The notes beneath the pieces are model-generated. The model was not told the DNA's origin and searched no databases. It saw only the letters and a program-made list of their open reading frames with translations. Below are positions 33,692 through 43,180 of a DNA stretch of 64,000 nt, in pieces. This stretch comes from G051903925 sp051903925 (GTDB taxonomy: Bacteria > Pseudomonadota > Alphaproteobacteria > Zavarziniales > Zavarziniaceae), in the NCBI RefSeq assembly GCF_051903925.1, contig NZ_CP173678.1, forward strand, positions 2,728,001-2,792,000, in the 5' to 3' direction. A program made the translations under genes and the position numbers. Position 1 is the stretch's first letter. Each line of letters opens with the position of its first letter.

Positions 33692-35929
33692 ATGGCGGAG
33701 GTTCAGGCATTGCGGCCGGTCCCCGCTGCGGCACCGGCCCCCACGCCAGAGCGCGCGCGCCCCATGATCCGCCAGTACGAACTGGTCGAACGGGTCAAGG
33801 CCTATGACCCGGCCGCCGACGAGGCGATGCTGAACCGGGCCTACGTCTATTCGATGAAAGTCCACGGCGCCCAGGTGCGCGCCAATGGCGACCCCTATTT
33901 CTCCCACCCGTTGGAGGTGGCCGGCATCCTCACCGACATGAAGCTGGACGCGGCGACCATCGTCACCGCCCTGCTGCATGACACGATCGAGGACACGGTC
34001 GCGACCTATGAAGAGATCGAGAGCCTGTTCGGGCCCAAGATCGCGACCCTGGTCGATGGCGTCACCAAGCTGTCCAAGCTGGAACAGGCGTCAGAGCGGA
34101 CGAAGCAGGCGGAGAATTTCCGCAAGCTGCTGATCGCGATGTCGAACGACATCCGCGTCCTGCTCGTCAAGCTGGCCGACCGCCTGCACAACATGCGGAC
34201 CCTGCACTTCATCGAGAAGCCGGACAAGCGGCGGCGCATCGCGCTCGAGACGATGGAGATCTATGCCCCGCTGGCCGAGCGCATCGGCATGCACCAGCTG
34301 AAGGACGAGCTGGAGGATTTTGCCTTTGCCGAACTGAACGGCGAGGCGCGCACCTCGATCATCCGGCGCCTGTCGTTCCTGCGCGACCAGGGCGGCGACC
34401 TGATCACCCGCATCTCGGACCAGCTGGCGCGCACGCTCGCCAACCAGGGCATCGATTCCTGGGTCTCGGGGCGGGAGAAGCGGCCCTATTCCATCTGGCG
34501 CAAGATGGAGCAGAAGAACATCTCGTTCGAGCAGCTGTCCGACATCATGGCGTTCCGCGTCGTGGTCGACCAGATGCCGACCTGCTACCAGGCGCTGGGC
34601 GTGCTGCACGCCTCGTACTCGATGGTGCCCGGGCGCTTCAAGGACTACATCTCGACACCGAAGCGGAACAATTACCGCTCGATCCACACGGCCGTGATCG
34701 GCCCCGAGAAGCAGAAGATCGAGATCCAGATCCGCACCCGCGAGATGCACGAGGTCGCGGATTTCGGCGTGGCGGCGCATTGGCGCTACAAGCAGTCGAA
34801 CGGGATCGTGCCCGATGGCGGCGCGCCGGAGGGCACCCAGTACCGCTGGCTGCGCGAACTGCTGGAGATCCTGGAACAGGCGGCAAACCCTGAGGAATTC
34901 CTCGAGAATACCAAGCTCGAGATGTTCACCGACCAGGTGTTCTGCTTCTCGCCCAAGGGTGACCTGATCGCCCTGCCGCGCGGGGCGACGCCCCTCGACT
35001 TCGCCTATGCCGTCCATACCGGCCTGGGCCATTCGACGGTGGGGGCCAAGATCAATGGCCGCCTGCAGACGCTGCGCACCGAGCTCAAGAACGGCGACCA
35101 GGTCGAGATCGTCCGCTCCAAGGGCCAGACGCCAAGTCCGTCCTGGGAGCACATCGTCACCACGGGCAAGGCCCGGTCCGCGATCCGCCGCTTCCTGCGT
35201 AACCAGCAGCGCGACCAGTACATCTCGCTGGGCAAGGCGATGGCGGTGCGGGCCTTCCAATCGCTGGGCCGCGACCTGACCGAGAAGGCGATCGACGGTG
35301 CCCTGTCCAAGCTGAAGCAGCGATCGGTTGAGGATGTCTACGTCGCCCTGTCGCAGGGCCTGCTGACCGACCGCGCCCTGCTGGAAGCGATCTTCCCCGG
35401 CGAGCGGCCGGAGGACACGGGCGATGCCAGGGTTCTGCCCATCGCGCGCGGCCGCCTGAAGCGCAAGCGTGCCGAGAATGCGCTGCCCATCCGTGGCCTG
35501 ATCCCCGGCATGGCGATCCATTATGCCGGCTGCTGCCACCCGCTGCCCGGCGACCGCATCGTCGGCATCGTCACCACGGGCAAGGGCGTCACGGTCCATG
35601 CGATCGACTGCAAGACGCTTGAGAGCTTTGCCGACGCGCCCGAACGCTGGATCGACCTGGCGTGGGAGCTGGACGCGGAGCCAGGCGAACTGCATGTCGG
35701 CCGCATCAGCGCCGTCGTCACGAACGAGCCCGGCACGCTGAGCCAGCTGGCCAGCGTGATCGCCAAGAACCGCGGCAATATCGCGAACCTGAAGTTCACC
35801 GACCGCAGTTCCGAGTACGTGGAGATGATGGTCGATATCGAGGTGCGCGACCTGAAGCACCTGACGCACATCCTCGCCGCCCTGCGCGCCGACCCCGCCG
35901 TCTCCTCCGTGGAACGCGCCCGGGGCTGA
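33692..35929 (+). CDS. Bifunctional (p)ppGpp synthetase/hydrolase, RelA/SpoT homologue
   Basis: The product has 745 residues. The HD hydrolase domain keeps HDTIED (96-101); the synthetase domain follows (EQLSDIMAFRVVV and RNNYRSIHTAV), then a TGS domain (FTDQVFCFSPKGDLIALPRGATP), and a C-terminal ACT domain (NEPGTLSQLASVIAKN). Both active sites look intact, as expected of the single long RSH enzyme of Alphaproteobacteria. The start at ATG 33692 adds a proline-rich leader; ATG 33764 (MIRQYELVERVKAYD) is an alternative. Confidence 0.94.
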   Translation: MAEVQALRPVPAAAPAPTPERARPMIRQYELVERVKAYDPAADEAMLNRAYVYSMKVHGAQVRANGDPYFSHPLEVAGILTDMKLDAATIVTALLHDTIEDTVATYEEIESLFGPKIATLVDGVTKLSKLEQASERTKQAENFRKLLIAMSNDIRVLLVKLADRLHNMRTLHFIEKPDKRRRIALETMEIYAPLAERIGMHQLKDELEDFAFAELNGEARTSIIRRLSFLRDQGGDLITRISDQLARTLANQGIDSWVSGREKRPYSIWRKMEQKNISFEQLSDIMAFRVVVDQMPTCYQALGVLHASYSMVPGRFKDYISTPKRNNYRSIHTAVIGPEKQKIEIQIRTREMHEVADFGVAAHWRYKQSNGIVPDGGAPEGTQYRWLRELLEILEQAANPEEFLENTKLEMFTDQVFCFSPKGDLIALPRGATPLDFAYAVHTGLGHSTVGAKINGRLQTLRTELKNGDQVEIVRSKGQTPSPSWEHIVTTGKARSAIRRFLRNQQRDQYISLGKAMAVRAFQSLGRDLTEKAIDGALSKLKQRSVEDVYVALSQGLLTDRALLEAIFPGERPEDTGDARVLPIARGRLKRKRAENALPIRGLIPGMAIHYAGCCHPLPGDRIVGIVTTGKGVTVHAIDCKTLESFADAPERWIDLAWELDAEPGELHVGRISAVVTNEPGTLSQLASVIAKNRGNIANLKFTDRSSEYVEMMVDIEVRDLKHLTHILAALRADPAVSSVERARG

Positions 35930-35962
35930 AGCACCCCAAACGCTGGCCCTGACCTGCTTCGC

Positions 35963-35983
35963 CGCCTGCCTTGCAGGCAGGCG
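35963..35983. terminator. Hairpin after the RelA/SpoT gene
   Basis: CGCCTGCC (35963-35970) pairs perfectly with GGCAGGCG (35976-35983) around TTGCA, 34 bases after the stop. No T-tract follows, so termination is only suggested. Confidence 0.4.
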
Positions 35984-36013
35984 CGATGACCACGCGCGTC
36001 GCGTCATGAAACA

Positions 36014-36068
36014 TTACTGAGAATCATTTGCGATTCCTGTCGCGCTTCAGATAATGCGAGTCATTCGT
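36014..36068 (+). promoter_or_regulatory. Two Fur-like boxes before the TonB receptor
   Basis: TTACTGAGAATCATTT then GCGATTC (36014-36036) resembles the box at 33136, and GATAATGCGAGTCATTCGT (36050-36068) matches the classical Fur consensus at 14 of 19 positions. They sit 60-115 bases before the receptor start, where a repressor would block transcription when iron is ample. Confidence 0.55.
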
Positions 36069-36129
36069 ATTTGACCGGCGCGGAACCATCCTGGCGGAGG
36101 TGGTCGCCCGGGCGATGGGGGACGATCGA

Positions 36130-38334
36130 ATGGGGGAAGTCAGGACGGTCCGGCAGGACCGCGCCGCCCTTCTGCGTGCGACGCTGCTGGCGGGCGCGGC
36201 GTTGGCTGGCCTTTCGGCTCCGGCCGCGGCACAGACGGCCGAAGGAGATGCGGGCGCCGGGGGCACCATGACGCTGCCGACCCTGGAGGTGACGGGCACG
36301 GCGGCACCGGAGGATCCGCGCGGGCCGGTCGACGGATATGTCGCGACCCGCGGCACGACCGGGACCAAGACCGACACGCCGATCCTGGAGACGCCGCAGT
36401 CGATCTCCGTGATCACGGCGGATCGGATGGAGGCCATCGGCGCGATCCGCTTCCAGGACGTGCTGGGCTATACCGCGGGCGTCGACGTCGCCAATTACGG
36501 ATCCGACTCGCGCTACGACTTCGCCCTTGTGCGCGGTTTCGACATCTTCACCTCCTATTACCGCGACGGCTTGCCCCTGCGCGGCAACAATTCATGGTCG
36601 TTCTGGCAGATCGAGAACTATGGCCTGGAACGGGTGGAGCTGCTGCGCGGACCGTCCTCCGTGCTGTACGGCCAGTCCAGCCCGGGCGGCGTCCTCAACG
36701 TGATCAGCAAGCGCCCGACCCAGGAACCCCTGCGCGAGATCGAGGTCACGCTGGGCACCCAGTCCCGTCGCCAGGTCGCAGCCGACCTGTCCGGTCCCCT
36801 GGACGAGGCGGGGGAGTTCACCTATCGCCTGACGGGCCTGTACCGGGATGCGGAGCTGTTCGACGGCGACATGCCGGACGACCGCATCTATGTGGCACCC
36901 GCGCTGACCTGGGCGCCGACGGAACGGACGCACCTGACGTTCCTGGCCAACTACCTGGGCATCCGCGCCGGCGTCTATTCCCACGGCATCCCGGAAGTGG
37001 GCACGCTGGTCCCGACGCCGGCCGGCGGCCATGCGTCAGAGGCGACCTTTACCGGCGATCCCGAATTCAACCAGTTCGACCAGGACCAGTGGCAGCTGGG
37101 CTATGAGTTCGAGCACCGCTTCAGCGAAGCGGTCCAGGTGCGCCAGAACCTGCGCTATGCCGAGCTGGATGTGGACTACCGCCATGTCTACCCGAACGGC
37201 TATGTGCCGGTGAACGCCGACCCGACGGATCCGGACAACTACCGGTTCCTGGACCGCTCGCTGTTCGGCAGCCGCGAGCATGTCCGCTCGTTCACCCTGG
37301 ACAACCAGCTGCAGTTGGGCTTCGACACGGGGTTCCTGCGCCACACGCTGCTGGTCGGCCTGGACTACCAGGATTCGACCTTCGACCAGGTCACCAGTTT
37401 CGGCCTGGATCCCAACCTGTTCGACCTGTTGGCCCCGGTCTATGGCGGCCCCCTGGTCCTGCCGGCGCCCTATGTCGACGCGACCGCCAGCCTGGATCAG
37501 ACAGGCGTCTACCTGCAGGACCAGATCCGGCTGGGCGAGCGCTGGACCCTGACGCTGGGCGGCCGCTTCGATACGGCCGGCAGCGACGTTGCCGACCACC
37601 TGGCCGGCGGTCGCACGATGGTCGAGGACGATGCCTTCACCGGCCGGGCCGGCCTGGTCTATCTGGCGCCCAATGGCCTTGCACCCTATCTCAGCTATTC
37701 CGAATCCTTCGTGCCCACCCTGACCTTCGACCCGGTCAGCGGCACGCCGTTCGCCCCGGAAAAGGCCCACCAGTACGAGGTCGGCCTGCGCTACCAGCCG
37801 CCAGGGCGCAGCGACCTCTACAGCCTGGCGCTGTTCGACCTGACGCGGGAGAACTACATCACCTATGACGTGAACTTCGTGCCGTCGCAGACGGGCGAGA
37901 TCCAGGTCCGCGGCCTGGAACTGGAGGCGACGTTCAGCCCGCTGGCGGACCTCAACCTGATCCTGGCCTATACCTGGACGCCGGAGGCTGACGTCACGCG
38001 GAGCGCCGATCCCAGCCAGATCGGCAAGCAGGCCAATGCCGTGCCGGAGCACAAGGCCTCGCTTTGGGCGGACTATGGCTTCGACTTTGGGCTGGACGTT
38101 GGTCTGGGCGTCCGCTTCGTCGGCACGACGCGCGGCGTGAACGAGACGGCCAGCATCGACGTGCCGGCCTATACCCTGGTCGATGCCCGGCTGGCCTACG
38201 AACTGCAGCGCTGGCGCCTGGCGGTCAATTTCCGCAACCTGGCGGACGAGACCTATATCGCCACGTGCTCCTTCGGCTCGTGCTTCTACGGCGACGGCCG
38301 CAGCGTCGTCGCCAGCCTGGCCTACCGCTGGTAA
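36130..38334 (+). CDS. TonB-dependent siderophore receptor
   Basis: The product has about 734 residues. A signal peptide ends near APAAAQ. The plug domain shows ILETPQSISVITADRM, YTAGVDVANY, GFDIFTSYYRDG and the VELLRGPSSVLYGQSSPGG motif of FhuA/FpvA-type ferric-siderophore receptors. A 22-strand barrel follows and ends with the aromatic C-terminus LAYRW. The TonB box should lie near residue 52 (PTLEVTGT). ATG 36130 has GGGGGA at good spacing; GTG 36100 and ATG 36115 are in-frame alternatives. It stands alone, with no siderophore, TonB or ABC genes adjacent, and is probably repressed by Fur through the boxes upstream. Confidence 0.9.
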   Translation: MGEVRTVRQDRAALLRATLLAGAALAGLSAPAAAQTAEGDAGAGGTMTLPTLEVTGTAAPEDPRGPVDGYVATRGTTGTKTDTPILETPQSISVITADRMEAIGAIRFQDVLGYTAGVDVANYGSDSRYDFALVRGFDIFTSYYRDGLPLRGNNSWSFWQIENYGLERVELLRGPSSVLYGQSSPGGVLNVISKRPTQEPLREIEVTLGTQSRRQVAADLSGPLDEAGEFTYRLTGLYRDAELFDGDMPDDRIYVAPALTWAPTERTHLTFLANYLGIRAGVYSHGIPEVGTLVPTPAGGHASEATFTGDPEFNQFDQDQWQLGYEFEHRFSEAVQVRQNLRYAELDVDYRHVYPNGYVPVNADPTDPDNYRFLDRSLFGSREHVRSFTLDNQLQLGFDTGFLRHTLLVGLDYQDSTFDQVTSFGLDPNLFDLLAPVYGGPLVLPAPYVDATASLDQTGVYLQDQIRLGERWTLTLGGRFDTAGSDVADHLAGGRTMVEDDAFTGRAGLVYLAPNGLAPYLSYSESFVPTLTFDPVSGTPFAPEKAHQYEVGLRYQPPGRSDLYSLALFDLTRENYITYDVNFVPSQTGEIQVRGLELEATFSPLADLNLILAYTWTPEADVTRSADPSQIGKQANAVPEHKASLWADYGFDFGLDVGLGVRFVGTTRGVNETASIDVPAYTLVDARLAYELQRWRLAVNFRNLADETYIATCSFGSCFYGDGRSVVASLAYRW

Positions 38335-38347
38335 AGGCGCTCGCGCG

Positions 38348-38974
38348 CTACTCCTTCGGCGCTTCCGTCAGCCTTGGCATTTCGAAGCGGTCGCTGGTGC
38401 GGGTGTACCAGCCGGTGCCGTGCATGCGGCCGATCAGCTTCAGCGCGGGCGTGTCGACATAGCACTTGGCCGCGTCGAGCACGAACTCGTCGCGGATGTG
38501 GATCGCGACGACCCGGCCCAGGATGACGGAATTGGTGGGGCTGGCCTTGTAGGTATTGACCTCCACGCATTCGAAGGCGACGGGGCTTTCGGCGATGCGC
38601 GGCGGCTTGACTAGGGCCGAGGGGACGGCCGTCAGGTGCGCCTTGTCGAGTTCGTTGACGCCTGGCGCGAAGTCGAACGCGGTCACGTTCATCGCGCTGG
38701 CCGTGTCTTCCGACACCAGGCAGATCACGTATTCCTTGGTCGCGGCGATGTTGCGGGCCGTGTCCTTGTGCTTCGTGGCGCCGGCGGGACCGTTGACCCC
38801 GATCACCAGCAGGGGCGGATCGTCCGACACCGCATTGAAGAACGAGAACGGTGCGGCATTGACCAGGCCTGCCTCGTCCTGGCTGACGACCCAGGCGATC
38901 GGTCGCGGCGTGATGGTCGAGACCAGCAGCTTGTAGGCGTCCCGGGGGGCGATCTTCGATACGTCGAACAGCAT
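38348..38974 (-). CDS. Flavin reductase family protein (FMN-binding split barrel)
   Basis: The product has 208 residues. ISTITPRPIAWV-like sequence (STITPRPIAWVVSQ), NAAPFSFFNAVSDDPPLLVIG and KDTARNIAATKEYVICLV are the diagnostic flavin-reductase-like segments. These enzymes supply reduced flavin or act on small substrates. Its stop lies 13 bases from the stop of the convergent TonB receptor. It may be linked to iron reduction, but only position suggests so. Confidence 0.88.
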   Translation of the reverse strand: MLFDVSKIAPRDAYKLLVSTITPRPIAWVVSQDEAGLVNAAPFSFFNAVSDDPPLLVIGVNGPAGATKHKDTARNIAATKEYVICLVSEDTASAMNVTAFDFAPGVNELDKAHLTAVPSALVKPPRIAESPVAFECVEVNTYKASPTNSVILGRVVAIHIRDEFVLDAAKCYVDTPALKLIGRMHGTGWYTRTSDRFEMPRLTEAPKE

Positions 38975-39090
38975 GGGTGTCCCGCAGTCTTCGGCTTCGG
39001 CGTTGTCTGCCGGCCGCGATGGTCGGCTGCGGGATGCGCGGGCTCAAGGCAAAACATGCGCGGCCAGGACAAGGGGGCCGCGCCGGCCGC

Positions 39091-39330
39091 TCAGTGCTCC
39101 AGCACCATCACGGGGCAGGAGGGACCTTCCAGCAGGGGCAGGCCGGGCGCCGCCTGGCCATGGCGAATGGCGCGGCGCACCGTGTCGCGGATCACCGCGC
39201 GCAGGGCCCAGTTCTGTCCGCCGATCCGGACATAGGGGTTGCCGCGCAGGGCGGCCAGCGCCTCCTCGACGATACGCTGCTCGTCGAGGTCGGCATCCGT
39301 GTCGGGGAGTTCGGTCGTGGTCATGACCAT
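39091..39330 (-). CDS. Small hypothetical protein
   Basis: The product has 79 residues. An acidic start (ELPDTDADLDEQRIVEEAL) is followed by LRGNPYVRIGGQNWALRAVIRDTVRRAIRHG and a hydrophobic end. Codon use is that of the chromosome. Two nearby ATGs (39330 and 39324) are possible starts. I do not recognise the family. It is divergent from pdxJ. Confidence 0.55.
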   Translation of the reverse strand: MVMTTTELPDTDADLDEQRIVEEALAALRGNPYVRIGGQNWALRAVIRDTVRRAIRHGQAAPGLPLLEGPSCPVMVLEH

Positions 39331-39490
39331 AGAATGAGGCCGGACCGCTCCGAAACCAGTGATGGGGGTCACCGCGAAGATCAAGGGACACGCAAAAAAT
39401 GCCGACAATTCAAGGCAATTTGCGCAAAGGCCGGCTGGCCGCGCCGGGCTCCCCTTTCGGGCTTGCGGCGGTCGCACTAGACTGCCCCGC

Positions 39491-40258
39491 ATGAGCCGCC
39501 TGCATGCGGCCGGGTCCCTCCGACTCGGCGTCAACATCGACCACGTCGCCACCATCCGGAATGCGCGGGGCGGGCTGCACCCCGATCCGCTGCGCGCGGC
39601 GCGCGCCGCCCGCGACGCCGGGGCCGACGGCATCACCGCGCACCTGCGCGAGGACCGGCGCCACATTTCCGACCTGGACATCAGCCGCCTGGCGACCGAG
39701 ATCGACCTGCCGCTGAACCTGGAAATGGCCGCGACCGAGGAAATGCTGGCCATCGCCCTGCGGCACAAGCCGAACGCCTGCTGCATCGTGCCCGAGAAGC
39801 GCGAGGAAGTGACGACCGAGGGCGGACTGGACGTGGCGGCGCACCATCGCGTGCTGGCGCCATTCATCCAGCGTCTGAAGGCGGCCGGGATCCGCGTCTC
39901 GCTTTTCGTCGATCCCGAGACGGTGCAGTTGGCGGTCGCGCGGGCCCTGGGGGCCGACATCGTCGAACTGCACACCGGCGCCTATTGCGAGGCACAAGGA
40001 GCGGGCCGCCAGGTTGAACTGGACCGCCTGATCGCCGCCGCGGTCGAGGCGGAACGCCTGGGCCTGGAATGCCATGCCGGCCACGGCCTGTCGTTCGAGA
40101 CGGTGGCACCGGTCGCGGCGATCCCCCAGGTCATGGAGCTGAACATCGGCCATTTCCTGGTGGGGGAGGCGATCTTCTCCGGCCTGGACCGGGCCATCCG
40201 CCGCATGCGCCAGTTGATGAACGAGGCGCGCGGTCAGGCGGGCCTGGCGACCGCCTGA
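39491..40258 (+). CDS. pdxJ: Pyridoxine 5'-phosphate synthase
   Basis: The product has 255 residues. LGVNIDHVATIRNARGG at the N-terminus, ITAHLREDRRHI, CIVPEKREEVTTEGG and ELHTGAYCEA are the conserved active-site loops; GHGLSFETV and ELNIGHFLVGEAIF close the barrel. It makes pyridoxine phosphate from deoxyxylulose phosphate and aminoacetone phosphate. It heads a block with acpS, lepB, rnc and era, the conserved alphaproteobacterial order. Confidence 0.96.
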   Translation: MSRLHAAGSLRLGVNIDHVATIRNARGGLHPDPLRAARAARDAGADGITAHLREDRRHISDLDISRLATEIDLPLNLEMAATEEMLAIALRHKPNACCIVPEKREEVTTEGGLDVAAHHRVLAPFIQRLKAAGIRVSLFVDPETVQLAVARALGADIVELHTGAYCEAQGAGRQVELDRLIAAAVEAERLGLECHAGHGLSFETVAPVAAIPQVMELNIGHFLVGEAIFSGLDRAIRRMRQLMNEARGQAGLATA

Positions 40259-40272
40259 CAGTCGCTGCGGTC

Positions 40273-40677
40273 ATGATCATCGGCATCGGCAACGACCTGA
40301 TCGACATCCGGCGGATCGAGAAGACGATCGAGCGTTTTGGCCAGCGCTTCATCGACCGGGTCTATACGCCGGTCGAGCAGGCCAAGGCGGAGCGGCGGCG
40401 CAACCGGGTCGAGACCTATGCCAAGCGGTTCGCGGCGAAGGAGGCCTGTGCCAAGGCGCTGGGCACCGGCTTGGCGCAAGGGGTGTTCTGGCGCGACATG
40501 GGCGTGGTCAACCTGCCCGGCGGCAAGCCGACGATGGCGCTGACCGGCGCGGCGCAAGCCCGGCTTCAGGCGCTGACGCCGGCAGGGCACGAGGCGCGGA
40601 TCGAGTTGACGATCACGGACGAATATCCGATCGCGCAGGCGATCGTCATCATCCAGGCAGTGCCGAAGCCCGCCTGA
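40273..40677 (+). CDS. acpS: Holo-[acyl-carrier-protein] synthase
   Basis: The product has 134 residues. MIIGIGNDLIDIRRIE carries the first metal-binding Asp, and RFAAKEACAKALGTG the Glu and catalytic Lys of the P-pant transferase. It attaches phosphopantetheine to acyl carrier protein. It follows pdxJ by 14 bases. Confidence 0.96.
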   Translation: MIIGIGNDLIDIRRIEKTIERFGQRFIDRVYTPVEQAKAERRRNRVETYAKRFAAKEACAKALGTGLAQGVFWRDMGVVNLPGGKPTMALTGAAQARLQALTPAGHEARIELTITDEYPIAQAIVIIQAVPKPA

Positions 40678-40782
40678 GCCAGGCGGGTGCGCACCCCCTG
40701 GGACCCGGCGTCGCTTGACAGGGCATGGGGGGAGCCCGTTTGATCCCCGCCATCCGCATATCGGGCCCGGAGGGCCGTTCTG

Positions 40783-41547
40783 GTGTACAAATCGGGCGAA
40801 CAAAACAGTGCTTCGCGCAAGTCCCTGCGGAGTGCGATCTGGGAGAATGTGCGGACCATTGCCTGGGCGATCGTCATCGCGCTGGTGATCCGGACCTTTG
40901 CCTTCGAGCCGTTCAACATTCCGTCGGAGTCGATGCTGCCCAACCTGCAGGTCGGTGACTATCTGTTCGTGTCGAAGTTCTCGTACGGCTATTCACGCTA
41001 TTCATTCCCGGGTTCACCGCCGTTGTTCGGCGGGCGCATCCTGGAAGGGGAACCGGAGCGGGGCGACATCGCCGTGTTCCGCCTGCCCAGCAATCCCGAC
41101 GTCGACTACATCAAGCGCATCGTCGGGCTGCCCGGGGACCGCATCCAGGTCATCGGCGGGGTGCTGCACATCAATGGCGAGCCGGTGAAGCGCGAGCGGA
41201 TCGAGGATTATACCCGGGCCCGCGGCGACGGCTTCACCCAGGCCTATCCCCAATATGTCGAGACGCTGCCCAATGGCGTCAGCTTCCGCACGCTGGACAT
41301 GTTCCAGAACGGGCCATGGGACAATACCCAGGTCTATACCGTGCCGCCGGGCCACTTCTTCGGCATGGGCGACAATCGCGACAATTCCGAGGACAGCCGC
41401 AGCAAGGTTGGCTACATCCCGGCCGAGAACCTGGTTGGCCGGGCCGAGATCATCTGGTTCTCGACCGACGGCAGCGCCGGCTGGTTCGAACCGTGGAAAT
41501 GGTTCTCCGCTCTTCGGCTGGAGCGGTTCTTCAACCTGCTGCATTGA
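40783..41547 (+). CDS. lepB: Signal peptidase I
   Basis: The product has 254 residues. One N-terminal membrane helix (IAWAIVIALVIRTFAFEPF) is followed by the catalytic Ser50 in IPSESMLP and Lys111 in DYIKRIVGLPGD. GMGDNRDNSEDSR is the box E motif. It removes signal peptides from exported proteins at the outer face of the inner membrane. It starts at GTG 40783, and its TGA overlaps the rnc ATG by one base (TGATG), so the two are coupled. Confidence 0.96.
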   Translation: MYKSGEQNSASRKSLRSAIWENVRTIAWAIVIALVIRTFAFEPFNIPSESMLPNLQVGDYLFVSKFSYGYSRYSFPGSPPLFGGRILEGEPERGDIAVFRLPSNPDVDYIKRIVGLPGDRIQVIGGVLHINGEPVKRERIEDYTRARGDGFTQAYPQYVETLPNGVSFRTLDMFQNGPWDNTQVYTVPPGHFFGMGDNRDNSEDSRSKVGYIPAENLVGRAEIIWFSTDGSAGWFEPWKWFSALRLERFFNLLH

Positions 41548-42272
41548 TGCCTGAACCGCACCTGCGCACGCTGGAAGAGGCGATCGGCCATGGGTTCCGC
41601 AATCCCGACCTGCTGAAGGCGGCGCTGACCCATGGCAGCGTCGAGGGCCGGCCGTCGAACCAGCGGCTGGAGTTCCTGGGCGACCGTGTCCTGGGCCTGG
41701 TCATCGCCGCCGCGGTGTTCCGCGGCCATCCCGGCGAAAGCGAGGGCGAGATGGCGCTGCGCTACAACGCCCTGGTGCGGGGTGCCGCCCTGGCCGCCAT
41801 CGCAAGGGACCTGAAGCTGGGCCGCTACATCCTGATGTCCCGGGCCGAGGCGGAACAGGGCGGTCGGGACAAGCCGGCGATCCTGTCGGACGCGATGGAG
41901 GCGGTGATCGCAGCCGCCTACCTGGACGGCGGTTTCGCGGTGGCCGAGGCCCTGATCCTGCGGCTGTGGGAGCCCTATCTCTCGGGCATGGTCGACGCCC
42001 CCAAGGATCCCAAGACGGCGCTTCAGGAGCTGGCGGCGGCCCGCGGCCTGGGCCAGCCGGCCTATCGCGTGGCGGGCCGCACCGGCCCCGACCACGCCCC
42101 CGTCTTCACCGTGGTGGTGGAGGTGGGCGACGATCGCCACGGCGAAGGCCAGGGCCAGTCCAAGCGCAGCGCCGAGGTGGAGGCCGCGAAGCAGCTTCTG
42201 GCCCAGCTTGCGCATCCCCCCAGGAGCCCCGCCGCGGACGATCCAGGTGCCGCGCCGGAAGGAAGATCATGA
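41547..42272 (+). CDS. rnc: Ribonuclease III
   Basis: The product has 241 residues. The signature RLEFLGDRVLG (40-50) carries the catalytic acids; SDAMEAVIAAAYLDGG supplies the second set. The C-terminal double-stranded RNA-binding domain runs from about residue 157 (DPKTALQELAAARG) to 225. It processes rRNA precursors and cuts double-stranded RNA. The stop overlaps the era start in an ATGA junction. Confidence 0.96.
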   Translation: MPEPHLRTLEEAIGHGFRNPDLLKAALTHGSVEGRPSNQRLEFLGDRVLGLVIAAAVFRGHPGESEGEMALRYNALVRGAALAAIARDLKLGRYILMSRAEAEQGGRDKPAILSDAMEAVIAAAYLDGGFAVAEALILRLWEPYLSGMVDAPKDPKTALQELAAARGLGQPAYRVAGRTGPDHAPVFTVVVEVGDDRHGEGQGQSKRSAEVEAAKQLLAQLAHPPRSPAADDPGAAPEGRS

Positions 42273-43174
42273 CCGACCAGACCGACACGACCTGTGGCTT
42301 CATCGCCCTTGTCGGCGCCCCTAATGCAGGCAAGTCCACGCTCCTGAACGCCCTTGTCGGCGCGAAGGTTTCCATCGTCTCGCGCAAGGTGCAGACGACG
42401 CGCGCGCGCATCACCGCAATCGGGATCGAAGGCCGGTCGCAGCTTGTCTTCGTCGACACGCCCGGCATCTTTGCCCCGCGCCGCCGGCTTGACCGGGCAA
42501 TGGTGGCCGCAGCCTGGACCGGGGCCGAGGACGCGGACGAGGTCGTGCTGATCGTCGATGCGGAACGCGGCATCGACGCCGACGTGCGCCGCATCATCGA
42601 CGGCCTCCTGCGCGGGGAGCGCAGCGCCATCCTGGCCCTGAACAAGGTCGACCTGGTGAAGCGGGAGACGCTGCTGGGCCTGGCGGCCGAGCTCAACGCC
42701 CTGCTGCCGTTCAAGGCGACCTTCATGATCTCCGCCCTTAAGAAGAGTGGCGTCGACGACCTGAAGCGCGACCTGGCGGGACGCATGAAGCCGGGCCCGT
42801 GGCTGTATCCCGAGGACCAGCTGGCCGACGTGCCGGAACGCCTTCTGTCGGCCGAGATCACGCGCGAGAAGCTCTACGACCGGGTGCACCAGGAACTGCC
42901 CTACGCCATCCATGTCGAGACGGAAAGCTGGGAGGAGCACCGCGACGGCTCCGTGCGCATCGGCCAGGTGATCTATGTCGAGCGTGACAGCCAGAAGGCG
43001 ATCGTCCTGGGCAAGGGCGGCCACTCGATCAAGCACATCGGCTCCGAAGCGCGGCGCGACATCGGCGAACTGCTGGGACGCAAGGTGCACCTGGCCCTGT
43101 TCGTGAAGGTCCGCGAGAACTGGTCCGAGGACCCGGAGCGCTACCGCGAAATGGGCCTGGACTACTCGCCTTGA
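42269..43174 (+). CDS. era: GTPase Era
   Basis: The product has 301 residues. G1 is GAPNAGKST (near 16-24), G3 is DTPGIF, G4 is NKVD, and the C-terminal KH domain includes IVLGKGGHSIKHIG. Era binds the 3' end of 16S rRNA and checks small-subunit maturation. It is translationally coupled to rnc. In many relatives recO follows era; here a palindromic repeat and a convergent ABC transporter operon follow instead. Confidence 0.96.
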   Translation: MTDQTDTTCGFIALVGAPNAGKSTLLNALVGAKVSIVSRKVQTTRARITAIGIEGRSQLVFVDTPGIFAPRRRLDRAMVAAAWTGAEDADEVVLIVDAERGIDADVRRIIDGLLRGERSAILALNKVDLVKRETLLGLAAELNALLPFKATFMISALKKSGVDDLKRDLAGRMKPGPWLYPEDQLADVPERLLSAEITREKLYDRVHQELPYAIHVETESWEEHRDGSVRIGQVIYVERDSQKAIVLGKGGHSIKHIGSEARRDIGELLGRKVHLALFVKVRENWSEDPERYREMGLDYSP

Positions 43175-43180
43175 GGGTTC

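Noticed and set aside
34091..36007. A 638-codon minus-strand frame opposite the RelA/SpoT gene
   Set aside because: Antisense to all conserved domains of the (p)ppGpp enzyme; composition is that of a shadow frame.
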